A DNA stretch of 7,415 bases from Streptomyces sp. NRRL WC-3549 (GCF_000721935.1 NZ_KL585389.1:28129-35543); one strand, 5' to 3'; counted from the stretch's first letter, positions 1 to 5,661 are shown. Numbers and translations: made by a program. Notes: a model not told the origin generated them from the sequence alone.

Positions 1-827
1 GGGAGCCGATGCACGCCGGCTATGTCGGCGCGGGGATGCTCGACGCCGCTTGTCCCGGGCGGGTCTTCGCCTCCCCGCACAACCGGCAGATCTACCGGGC
101 CTCCCTGGCGGCGGCCCGGCCGGACGGCGTACTGCACATCGTGAAGAACTACACCGGCGACCGGATCAACTTCGGCATCGCCGCCGAGCGCCTGGCCGAC
201 CACGGCATCACCTGCACACGGGTCCTCGTCGACGACGACCTGGCCTCCGACTCCGAGGAGATCGCCGCCGGGCGCCGGGGGACCGGCGGCACGGTGCTGG
301 TGGAGAAGATCCTGGGCGGCGCCGCGGACGCGGGGCTGGGCATCGAGGAGCTCACGGAACTCGGTACCGCGGTGGTGGGCCGCTGCCGGACGCTCGCGGC
401 CGCCTCCGCCGCGCACCACGCTCCGAGCACCGGCGAGAAGGCGTTCATCCTGTCGGCGGGGGAACTGGAGTACGGCGTCGGGATCCACGGAGAACGCGCC
501 GACCGCACCCGGACCCAGGAGAGCGTGCGCGCGCTGGTGGACGACATGGCCGGGGCCCTGTTGGACGAACTGCGCCCGGGCGCCGACGAACCGGTCGTGG
601 CGCTCGTCAACGGTCTGGGGTCGGTCACCGCTCTGGAGCTGTACGGGATCTTCGGCGAACTCGGCCGGGTGCTCGACGCGCGAGGAGTCCGGCTGGCCCG
701 CCACCTCGTCGGCGACTACGTCACGGCGCTCGACATGCGGGGCTTCTCCCTGACGCTGCTGGTGGCCGGACCCGCCGTACTGGACTTCTACGACGCGCCG
801 GTACACACCCCGGCGCTGCGCTGGTGA
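1..827 (+). CDS. dhaK: Dihydroxyacetone kinase subunit DhaK, 5'-truncated by the window edge
   Basis: Substrate-binding subunit of dihydroxyacetone (DHA) kinase, which phosphorylates DHA to dihydroxyacetone phosphate in the cytoplasm. The reading frame is already open at base 3 (Glu-Pro-Met-His-Ala-Gly-Tyr), which matches the family motif GGGSGHEPMHAGYVG. The ATG at 9 is therefore an internal Met, and about 55-60 N-terminal residues, including the catalytic His of GGGSGHEP, lie outside the window. Counting from that Met, KNYTGD (46-51) carries the catalytic Asp51, and YGVGIHGE carries His160, the residue that forms the hemiaminal with DHA in E. coli DhaK. The C-terminus (LDFYDAPVHTPALRW) matches the usual family end, so the 3' end is intact. 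dhaL follows 55 bp downstream, presumably in the same operon. An ATP-dependent or erythrulose-type kinase variant cannot be excluded. Confidence 0.95.
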   Translation, partial: EPMHAGYVGAGMLDAACPGRVFASPHNRQIYRASLAAARPDGVLHIVKNYTGDRINFGIAAERLADHGITCTRVLVDDDLASDSEEIAAGRRGTGGTVLVEKILGGAADAGLGIEELTELGTAVVGRCRTLAAASAAHHAPSTGEKAFILSAGELEYGVGIHGERADRTRTQESVRALVDDMAGALLDELRPGADEPVVALVNGLGSVTALELYGIFGELGRVLDARGVRLARHLVGDYVTALDMRGFSLTLLVAGPAVLDFYDAPVHTPALRW

Positions 828-868
828 GGGGTACAGCGGCCGGGTCCCCGGCGGCCGGTGACTGGAGC

Positions 869-874
869 AGGAGG
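869..874 (+). promoter_or_regulatory. Ribosome binding site of dhaL
   Basis: AGGAGG lies 8 nt before the ATG at 883. It is a near-perfect anti-16S match and fixes the start of dhaL. Confidence 0.8.
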
Positions 875-882
875 ACGACGCC

Positions 883-1548
883 ATGACGACGCCCGCTTTC
901 GACGGAACGCTGACGCGTGACTGGATGCGCCGCTTCGCCGACTCGGTGTACGCCACCGAGGCGGAACTCACCGCGCTCGACCAGCGGGTGGGGGACGGTG
1001 ACTTCGGGACCAACCTCAGCGCCGGTGTCACCGCCGCCGGACGCCTGCTGGACGCCGCGGGGGACGGGACGGGCCCCTCGGAGACGCTGGGGTGCATGGC
1101 CACGGCCTTCCTCGACGAGATCGGTGGGACGAGCGGCCCGCTGTTCGGCCTGCTCTTCCAGGCGTTGAGCAGGGCCGCGCAGGGGAACGGCCTCACCACG
1201 GACGGGCTCGCGGAGGGGGTCGACCAGGGACTCGCCGCGATCCGCCGGGTGGGTGACGCGTCCCCCGGGGACAAGACACTGGTCGACGCGTTGACCCCGG
1301 CCGCGGCCGCGCTGCGGGGGGCGTCCAGGGGGACGCCCCCCGACCGGGCGCTGGGCCTGGCGGCGGACGCCGCCTGGCAGGGGGTGCACGACACCGCGGG
1401 CCTGTCCGCGCGCATGGGGCGGGCGAGCTACCTCGGCGAACGGGTGACCGGCATCCCCGACCCCGGTGCGGTCGGCGTGGCCCTCCTGTTCGCCTCGGCG
1501 GCCGGTCCCGTGCGCGCCCTCGCCCCCCATCTGCCCGGCGGCGGATGA
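883..1548 (+). CDS. dhaL: Dihydroxyacetone kinase subunit DhaL (ADP/ATP-binding)
   Basis: Nucleotide-binding subunit of DHA kinase; in the PTS-dependent type it holds ADP that DhaM rephosphorylates, and it passes phosphate to DHA on DhaK. The 221 residues match the family length (about 210). The Mg-binding aspartates are in place: Asp33 (ALDQ), Asp38 and Asp40 (VGDGDFG). The phosphate loop GGTSGPLFG spans 81-89, GDKTLVD spans 129-135, and GRASYLGER (179-187) is followed by DPGA (193-196). The oddity is Phe41, where E. coli DhaL has His in GDADHG. The ATG at 883 is supported by a strong ribosome binding site. No DhaM-like gene follows, so the phosphate donor (PTS via a DhaM encoded elsewhere, or ATP directly) is not settled. 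A strong internal hairpin covers codons 145-154. Confidence 0.95.
   Translation: MTTPAFDGTLTRDWMRRFADSVYATEAELTALDQRVGDGDFGTNLSAGVTAAGRLLDAAGDGTGPSETLGCMATAFLDEIGGTSGPLFGLLFQALSRAAQGNGLTTDGLAEGVDQGLAAIRRVGDASPGDKTLVDALTPAAAALRGASRGTPPDRALGLAADAAWQGVHDTAGLSARMGRASYLGERVTGIPDPGAVGVALLFASAAGPVRALAPHLPGGG
1315..1342. repeat. Perfect 12-bp-stem hairpin inside dhaL
   Basis: CGGGGGGCGTCC (1315-1326), loop AGGG (1327-1330), then the exact reverse complement GGACGCCCCCCG (1331-1342). It encodes residues Arg145-Asp154 (RGASRGTPPD), probably in a variable loop between helices. It could be a chance GC-rich palindrome, a dispersed repeat unit inserted in frame, or an RNA structure affecting the dhaL message. 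Confidence 0.7.
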
Positions 1549-1620
1549 CACCCGGGACACCGGCGGGGCCTTCGCGAGGAGCGCCGGCACGGGTCCCGGT
1601 CGCGACGGCCGCCCGCCCCG

Positions 1621-1656
1621 AGGGGTGGGTACCCGTCCCGGCGGCCACCCGCCCCT
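1621..1656. terminator. Possible bidirectional terminator between dhaL and the HAD gene
   Basis: AGGGGTGGGT (1621-1630) can pair with ACCCGCCCCT (1647-1656): 10 pairs including one G-U, with a 16-nt loop. It sits between two convergent genes, and the right arm overlaps the stop codon of the minus-strand HAD gene. There is no T-run, as is common for actinomycete terminators. The loop is long, so support is moderate. Confidence 0.4.
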
Positions 1657-2335
1657 ACACGCCGATGTGGGTGCGTGCCCAGGCCGTGAGATCCGGATCG
1701 GCGAGGCTGGAGACCCAGAGGTCCGCGACCTCCCCGTCGGGCCCGGGCGGGCACGGGCCGGTACCGAGGACACGGAGTCCGGCCCGGCGGGCCGACTCCA
1801 TGCCCGTGAGGGAGTCCTCCACGGCGAGGGCCTCCTCCGGAGGGACACCGCAGAGGCGGGCGGCGACGCTGTAGACGTCCGGCTGGGGTTTGGGACGGAT
1901 GTCCTCGTCGGCGACCACCACATGGCCGAAGCAGCCCAGCAGCCCGGCCCGGTCGAGGCAGGACTCCACCATCTCCCGTGGGCAGTTGCTCGCCACCGCG
2001 AGCGGGCGGTGCCGGGCGGCCAGCCGGACCAGCGCGGAGGCCCCCGGCATGGTGACGGGGTCCTCGTCGACCAGCGCGGTGAAGTGGCGCAGGAGCGTCT
2101 CGGTCAGGTCGTCGACGAGATCCGGTTTCCCGGTCTCCTCGGCCATCAGGGCTCCGCACTCCACGTAGTGCACGCCCTTGGCCCGTTCGCCGAACCCGGC
2201 CGGGGGCTTCAGGCCGAACGAGCGGAAAGTGGTGTTCCGTGCTTCTTGCCAGTGGCGTTCCGTGTCCATCAGGGTGCCGTCGCAGTCGAAGACGATGGCG
2301 GACGGTGACCAGGAAAGGATGCGATGTGCTGTCAT
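1655..2335 (-). CDS. HAD-superfamily phosphatase, subfamily IA (beta-phosphoglucomutase/sugar-phosphatase type)
   Basis: Cytoplasmic haloacid-dehalogenase-fold hydrolase that removes phosphate from a small phosphorylated metabolite. Residues are numbered for the 226-aa product. Motif I is DCDGTLMD (17-24), with nucleophile Asp17 and general acid/base Asp19. A helical C1 cap spans about 28-95. Motif II is Ser116 in AVASN, motif III is Lys149 in RPKPQPDVY, and motif IV is Glu173-Asp174 in VEDSLTGMESARRAG. The motif set is complete and the length is normal. I chose the ATG at 2335 because homology begins about ten residues later; an in-frame extension up to 2488 is Pro/Arg-rich and looks like untranslated leader. 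The gene converges on dhaL and is divergent from tetR. Substrate is unknown. Proximity to a DHA kinase and a butyrolactone-type receptor allows a role on a DHAP-derived phosphate, but that is inference. Confidence 0.9.
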   Translation of the reverse strand: MTAHRILSWSPSAIVFDCDGTLMDTERHWQEARNTTFRSFGLKPPAGFGERAKGVHYVECGALMAEETGKPDLVDDLTETLLRHFTALVDEDPVTMPGASALVRLAARHRPLAVASNCPREMVESCLDRAGLLGCFGHVVVADEDIRPKPQPDVYSVAARLCGVPPEEALAVEDSLTGMESARRAGLRVLGTGPCPPGPDGEVADLWVSSLADPDLTAWARTHIGV

Positions 2336-2790
2336 TTCTCTGCCGTTCTCGGAAGGGGCGCCGACCCGTTCGGTTCGCGGGTCCGGGCTGGTGCCGGGCG
2401 GTGGGGTGGTCCGCTCGGCTTCTGGAATGGGCGATGTCGCACGGCCGTCTGCGGCCACACACCGACGTGGCTCGATGCGCCGGGGCATGCCGCGACAGAC
2501 GGCGTCCGTCGTTTCCGGCAGAGCCCGAAAACATCGTGGCCGTTACGTTAATTTGGCGCCCTCGCCTGCCGCAATCACCAATTCGGGTGCATAGGGGAAG
2601 CGCGGCGTCCGGAGGCCGGCCGGCGCGCGGGGTCGCGGGGCGGGTGCGGGGAGGCCCGGCGACCCCTCGATCGCCGCGCTGAGCAGGCATTTCATGGAGA
2701 GCGGCGACCGGGTGCGGGGGCCTCCGGAACGGCCCCCCGCGTCGGCGCGTCAGATTGCGCGAAGTCGCCCGCACGCACGCACAGTCGAAG

Positions 2791-2804
2791 AATAATAAAA
2801 TCTT
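2791..2804. promoter_or_regulatory. AT-rich island with possible -10 elements on both strands
   Basis: This 14-bp run is almost pure A/T. TAAAAT (2796-2801, plus) and TATTAT (2797-2792, minus) each match five of six bases of the TATAAT -10 consensus. I find no convincing -35 for either. Short arms CGAAGA (2786-2791) and TCTTCG (2801-2806) form a 6-bp inverted repeat around it. It may be a promoter or an operator half; this is weakly supported. Confidence 0.3.
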
Positions 2805-2814
2805 CGCGCGCCGC

Positions 2815-2845
2815 GATTACGCCCTCCCGGGGGGAGGGTGTAATC
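2815..2845. promoter_or_regulatory. Long inverted repeat upstream of tetR, candidate autoregulatory operator
   Basis: Left arm GATTACGCCCTCCC (2815-2828), spacer GGG, right arm GGGAGGGTGTAATC (2832-2845). This gives 14-bp arms with a single mismatch, which would be a G-U pair in RNA. It ends 46 bp before the tetR start. A near two-fold-symmetric site at this position suits a dimeric TetR repressor. TGTAAT (2839-2844) could be a -10 with ATTACG (2816-2821) as a poor -35, spacing 17, so binding would block the promoter. If transcription starts upstream instead, the same bases form a strong leader hairpin. It does not resemble the published butyrolactone-receptor operator sequences that I recall. 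Confidence 0.5.
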
Positions 2846-2891
2846 CATTCGTGTCGCGACGGCAGAACAAAAGAGCGAAGGTGGAACAAAG

Positions 2892-3554
2892 GTGCAGGAC
2901 AGGGCGCGTGCGACCCGCAGAGTGCTACTGGAATCCGCAGCACATCTATTTGTCGAACGCGGATACGTGGGCACGAGTGTCAATGACATAAGTGATCACT
3001 CGGGGCGAACGAGCGGCGCGATTTATTTCCATTACTCCAGCAAGGAGAAACTGGCACTCGCCGTGGTCCGCGAGCAGTTCGCCAGCTGGCCGCAGCTCGC
3101 GGCTCCTTACGCCGCCCCCGAGATCCCCCCGCTGGAAAAGCTGGTGGTGCTCAGCTTCGACATCGCGCGGGCGCTCAGTGAGGACGTCGTGGCCCGGGCC
3201 GGTGCGCGGCTGTGGGCGGAGCGCCGCAGCATCGACGCCGCGGTGCCCACGCCGTTCGACGCCTGGGCGCTGGCCGCCACCCGGCTCCTCGCGGAAGCGC
3301 GGTCGCGGGGCGAACTCGCCGATGACATCGAGCCGTCGGACACCGCCGTGACGCTCGTGTGCGCCTTCTTCGGGCTGTGCACCCTGACCGACGAGGTGCG
3401 GGGCGGACAGGACTGGGGCACGCGGCTGGACCACTGGTGGCTGCTGGTGCTCAAGTCCCTGCAGGCGGACCCGGATCCCCCGGCCCTGCTCGCACGGGCC
3501 CGGACGCGCATCCCCGCCCGGAACGAGGAGCGGGTCCCCACCGGAAGCCGGTGA
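2892..3554 (+). CDS. TetR-family regulator, ArpA/ScbR gamma-butyrolactone-receptor type
   Basis: Predicted DNA-binding repressor of 220 residues released by a small ligand. The N-terminal TetR helix-turn-helix is clear: AAHLFVERGYVGTSVNDIS (16-34), then the recognition helix and SGAIYFHYSSKEKLALAVV (41-59). FHYxSKExLA is the form seen in ArpA, ScbR and related butyrolactone receptors. The C-terminal part also resembles them: ARAGARLWAERR (101-112), Trp125 at about the place of the ligand-contacting Trp in ArpA/CprB, the GEL...DTA segment, and WWLLVLKSL. The GTG start at 2892 has AAGGTGGA about 7 nt upstream. The first 60 codons use codons rare in Streptomyces (CTA twice, ATA, TTT, AGA, AGT, ATT, TAT), while the rest is GC-biased. 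The 31-bp inverted repeat upstream suggests autoregulation. The family call is firm; receptor type is from sequence resemblance only, and the ligand is unknown. A pseudo-receptor binding antibiotics is an alternative. Confidence 0.9.
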   Translation: MQDRARATRRVLLESAAHLFVERGYVGTSVNDISDHSGRTSGAIYFHYSSKEKLALAVVREQFASWPQLAAPYAAPEIPPLEKLVVLSFDIARALSEDVVARAGARLWAERRSIDAAVPTPFDAWALAATRLLAEARSRGELADDIEPSDTAVTLVCAFFGLCTLTDEVRGGQDWGTRLDHWWLLVLKSLQADPDPPALLARARTRIPARNEERVPTGSR

Positions 3555-4494
3555 GGACCCGCTCTGTCCGGTCTGTCCGGGGAGCTCCGGTACGCCGCCG
3601 GCTTCCGGGAGGGGCCTGCCGCCGAAGGAACCGCCGCATCGCCGCGGCGGAGCGGACCGCCGCGTCGGCACAGCAGTTGTTGAACAGGACGTGGAGCTCC
3701 TCGGTGCGGTCGGCCATGCTCTTGAGCCGCGGCACCCACTCCGAGAGTTCCGCCTCGGAGTAGAGGTGCCGGAAGCGTTCCTCCTTCGTCCCGGTGCCCC
3801 ACGCGCTGTTGCGGCCGTGGAAACGCGCCACCGCCAGGTTCCGCGTCGTCACCGGTGTGGCCGGGGGGATGGACGCGGGCAGCGTCTGCACCATGTCCAC
3901 CGCCACGGCGGCGAAGCCCAGGTCCGCCAGCAGCGCCGCGGTCGCGGCCCGCCGCGTACGCCGCCACCAGTCCGGATGCCGGAACTCGACGGCGACGGGC
4001 CACCCCCCGGTCCGTTCCCGGCACCGGAGGAGGAAGGCATGGGACCGCGGTCCCGGAGCGAACCAGGGCGGGAACTGGAACAGCAGGGTGCCGAGCCGGT
4101 CCGCCCGCCGCAGTGGTTCGAGGGCCCCGCCGAACCGGAGCCACACCTCGTCCAGCAGCCCGGGGTCGGCCGAGCCCCGCCCCGGCCGCCGGTGATGCCG
4201 CGTCAGGTGCGACCGCAGATCTGCGGGGAGGGCGTTCGGCGGTGTCGGGTGCCCGGTGAGCAGGGAGAACGCCTTCACGTCGAAACGGAAGCCGGCGGGG
4301 GTGCGTTCGGTCCACAGGAGGCTGTTACGGGTGCTGGGGAGCGCGTAGTAGGTGGCATCGACCTCCACCACGGGGAACCGGTCCGCGTAGTGGCGCAGCC
4401 TTCCCTCCGGGTCGTTCCTCTCCGGCGGGTACCAACCGCTGGAGAGGAGCGCCCTGTCCGTCCATGAACACGTGCCGACCAGAACCTTGCCCAT
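3451..4494 (-). CDS. DUF72 (YecE-like) family protein with unusual C-terminal extension
   Basis: Predicted TIM-barrel-like cytoplasmic protein of a widespread family with no established biochemical function. Family signatures, numbered from the ATG at 4494: VGTCSWTD (6-13) then WYP (21-23), RLRHYADRFPVVEVDATYYALPS (32-54, including the Glu44/Asp46 strand), FQFPPWF (139-145), VAVEFRHPDWW (167-177), VARFHGRN (222-229) and FNNCCADAAV (271-280). The domain is complete by about residue 292. The next 55 residues are Pro/Arg/Gly-rich, with no family resemblance. They are encoded through the terminator-like hairpin and, for about the last 34 residues, antisense to the end of tetR. I chose the ATG at 4494 because homology begins at once; an upstream in-frame ATG at 4596 adds a low-complexity segment. 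The gene lies 135 bp downstream of the HATPase gene on the same strand. Confidence 0.88.
   Translation of the reverse strand: MGKVLVGTCSWTDRALLSSGWYPPERNDPEGRLRHYADRFPVVEVDATYYALPSTRNSLLWTERTPAGFRFDVKAFSLLTGHPTPPNALPADLRSHLTRHHRRPGRGSADPGLLDEVWLRFGGALEPLRRADRLGTLLFQFPPWFAPGPRSHAFLLRCRERTGGWPVAVEFRHPDWWRRTRRAATAALLADLGFAAVAVDMVQTLPASIPPATPVTTRNLAVARFHGRNSAWGTGTKEERFRHLYSEAELSEWVPRLKSMADRTEELHVLFNNCCADAAVRSAAAMRRFLRRQAPPGSRRRTGAPRTDRTERVLTGFRWGPAPRSGRGCASGPVRAGPGDPGPPAGT
3528..3564. terminator. Strong hairpin over the tetR stop codon, probable bidirectional terminator
   Basis: Left arm 3528-3544 (GAGCGGGTCCCCACCGG), loop AAG, right arm 3548-3564 (CCGGTGAGGACCCGCTC): a 17-bp stem with one mismatch (C3538/A3554). 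The tetR stop TGA (3552-3554) lies within the right arm. It sits where tetR meets the convergent DUF72 gene, so it may stop transcription from both sides. No T-run follows. Confidence 0.65.
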
Positions 4495-4629
4495 GCGGAC
4501 CCGCCTACCCCGTACCGGGCCGGCCGCACGTGTCCGCTCGTCACCGGCACGGTCCTGCCCGGCTCCGGCGCCGGTCCGCACGGACAGCCGCTCCACCGGG
4601 ACGCCCCCGCCCCCGCCCCGGCCGCCCGG

Positions 4630-5076
4630 TCAGCCGGCGGGTTCGCCGTGGCGCACCGGGGGAGAGCCGGGCGGGACGAAGCAGGCGATGACGGTCTTCC
4701 CCGATTCCTGAGGGTGGGTGGTCCAGCTGTCGGCCAGCGCCTCCACGATGGCCAGACCCCGCCCGCCGGTCCGGGCGCCGTCGGCCTCCTGCGGGGCCGG
4801 CGGCGCCGGGTCGCCGTCGTGGACGCTGACGTGCAGACAACGGCTGTCCCAGGTCAGCACCAGCTGCGCCTCGCTGTGCGCGTGCACGTGCGCGTTGGTG
4901 ATGAGCTCCGACACGCTGAGCAGGATCGCGTCCACGGTCTCGGGCGCGTCCCTCGTCCAGTCCAGGCTCTCCAGGTGTTCACGCGTCCAGTGGCGTCCGG
5001 CCCGTACGCCCCGCGACACCGGGAAGGACCGGGCCCAGCCCATCGCGCGCATCGACGTGTCATGTGCTCCTGTCAC
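4630..5076 (-). CDS. ATP-binding protein, RsbW/SpoIIAB-like HATPase_c_2 family
   Basis: Small (148 aa) GHKL-fold serine-kinase/anti-sigma-like protein, a group present in many copies in Streptomyces. The N box is SELITNAHVHA (56-66) with Glu57 and Asn61. The G1 box is VHDGDPAPP (85-93) with Asp87. The G2 box is GGRGLAIVEALADSW (104-118), and GKTVIACF (126-133) closes the domain. No receiver, PAS or phosphatase domain is attached. I chose the GTG at 5076 because GAGGGAG lies about 6 nt before it; later ATGs at 5052 and 5043 have no clear ribosome binding site, and the frame extending to 5256 is low-complexity. There is no sigma factor or anti-sigma antagonist beside it, so its partner is unknown. 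It is divergent from the small gene at 5268. Confidence 0.87.
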   Translation of the reverse strand: MTGAHDTSMRAMGWARSFPVSRGVRAGRHWTREHLESLDWTRDAPETVDAILLSVSELITNAHVHAHSEAQLVLTWDSRCLHVSVHDGDPAPPAPQEADGARTGGRGLAIVEALADSWTTHPQESGKTVIACFVPPGSPPVRHGEPAG

Positions 5077-5113
5077 AGCGTCTCCCTCACTCGGCTCCCG
5101 GGAAGCGTCTCCC
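5077..5113. repeat. 10-bp direct repeat including the HATPase ribosome binding site
   Basis: On the minus strand GGGAGACGCT occurs at 5086-5077, just before the GTG start, and again at 5113-5104, a 27-bp period. The downstream copy carries the Shine-Dalgarno sequence. It may be a small duplication or chance. Confidence 0.45.
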
Positions 5114-5122
5114 ACGAGGCGC

Positions 5123-5145
5123 CTACCCTCGCGGTCCCCGGTTAC
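5123..5145 (-). promoter_or_regulatory. Possible sigma-B-like promoter for the HATPase gene
   Basis: On the minus strand GTAA (5145-5142) is followed after 13 nt by GGGTAG (5128-5123), about 47 bp before the GTG start. This resembles stress sigma-B-type promoters of Streptomyces (GTTT, spacer 14-16, GGGTAC/T). The spacer is one base short and the -35 is imperfect, so this is a suggestion only. Confidence 0.25.
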
Positions 5146-5230
5146 GGCGCGCCCGACCGGTGCCCGTCCGGGCGGGTCCCGGCGGGGTTCGCGAGGCGGA
5201 TCCGGGGCACCCCCATGGAAAGCCCGCACC

Positions 5231-5246
5231 CCCGGACCCGTCCGGG
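5231..5246 (+). other. Short hairpin in the leader of the 5268 gene
   Basis: CCCGGA (5231-5236), loop CCCG, TCCGGG (5241-5246): a perfect 6-bp stem 12 nt before the GGAGG ribosome binding site. A second, tighter palindrome, GCCCG-TC-CGGGC, lies at 5162-5173. Either may be GC-driven chance. Confidence 0.3.
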
Positions 5247-5267
5247 ACCGGCACACCTGGAGGCCCC

Positions 5268-5585
5268 GTGACCACGTACGTCATCACCGTCCCCGGTACG
5301 TTCCTCCACGACGTCACGGAGGAGCAGCGCTCCGGAGTGGAGCGCAGGCTGCGCCCGCAGGACCCGCACCACACCGGTCTGGGCGAGGCCGAGGAGCTGG
5401 ACCTGCTGACGGTGCAGGAAGGCAACACGTTCTCCATCCGCCTGCACATCGAGGCCCACGACCGGGCGGACGCCGAGGCCCAGGCCGTGCACCTGGCCGA
5501 GTCCGCCCTGCGCGAGGGCGGACTCACGGCCGAGGACGCCCCGCTGGGCCCGGCCGCGGTCACCGGGATCGGCAGCGCGTACTGA
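5268..5585 (+). CDS. Small hypothetical protein, probably ferredoxin-like alpha/beta fold
   Basis: I do not recognise a named family. The 105-residue product is soluble, with no signal peptide, membrane segment or cysteine. It has an acidic middle part and a predicted beta-alpha-beta-beta-alpha-beta order: strand TTYVITVPGTF (2-12), helix TEEQRSGVERRLR (17-29), a beta pair around LDLLTVQEGNTFSIRLHIEA (45-64), helix ADAEAQAVHLAESALREGG (68-86) and strand AAVTGIGS (96-103). That order resembles ferredoxin-like or ACT-type folds. The GTG at 5268 is preceded by GGAGG (5259-5263, spacing 4), and the conserved-looking part starts there. The in-frame region upstream to 5064 is Pro/Arg-rich and is rejected. 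It lies 76 bp before the polyphosphate kinase on the same strand and may be cotranscribed; a functional link is unproven. Confidence 0.75.
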   Translation: MTTYVITVPGTFLHDVTEEQRSGVERRLRPQDPHHTGLGEAEELDLLTVQEGNTFSIRLHIEAHDRADAEAQAVHLAESALREGGLTAEDAPLGPAAVTGIGSAY

Positions 5586-5661
5586 CGCCGTACGGCACCG
5601 GCGCCCGGTCGTCCGCCGGGGTCCGGTGGCACCTGGTACGAACGGGTGACACGCTGGGCCG

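Larger units (their letters stand above)
2336..2891. other. Gene-poor 556-bp intergenic region between divergent HAD and tetR genes
   Basis: No open frame here looks coding; frames that cross it are shadows of the neighbouring genes. It holds two AT-rich patches against a GC-rich background. One is around 2541-2555, with tandem CGTTA followed by ATTT. The other is at 2791-2804, AATAATAAAATCTT. There is also the long inverted repeat at 2815-2845. An 8-bp inverted pair, GCGCGAAG (2757-2764) and CTTCGCGC (2802-2809), brackets the second AT patch. Such a long divergent region is likely to carry promoters for both genes and operators. Confidence 0.7.

Noticed and set aside
836..858. Repeated GCGGCCGG in the dhaK-dhaL gap
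   Set aside because: An 8-bp GC-only repeat is unremarkable in such a GC-rich sequence, and no stable structure is evident.
721..1923. 400-codon minus-strand open frame opposite dhaK and dhaL
   Set aside because: It is antisense to clear DhaK/DhaL sequence and has no recognisable domain.
2336..2488. N-terminal extension of the HAD protein to an ATG at 2488
   Set aside because: The extra 51 residues are Pro/Arg/Thr-rich and precede the normal HAD start; the ATG at 2335 sits ten or so residues before motif I as expected.
1428..2774. Long minus-strand open frame of 448 codons over the HAD gene and the intergenic region
   Set aside because: It is Arg/Pro/Gly-rich, with no family motifs, and lies in another frame over the well-supported HAD gene; a typical high-GC shadow.
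4574..4585. GTCCG-CA-CGGAC palindrome downstream of the HATPase gene as a terminator
   Set aside because: The stem is at most 4-5 bp with almost no loop, which is expected by chance at this base composition.
5064..5267. N-terminal extension of the small protein to 5064
   Set aside because: It is Arg/Pro-rich with no conserved look, and it would overlap the HATPase start; GTG 5268 with GGAGG is better.
5644..5649. GGGTGA before ppk2 as a sigma-B-type -10
   Set aside because: No GNNT-like -35 is found at 14-16 nt, and it lies only 13 bp from the start codon.
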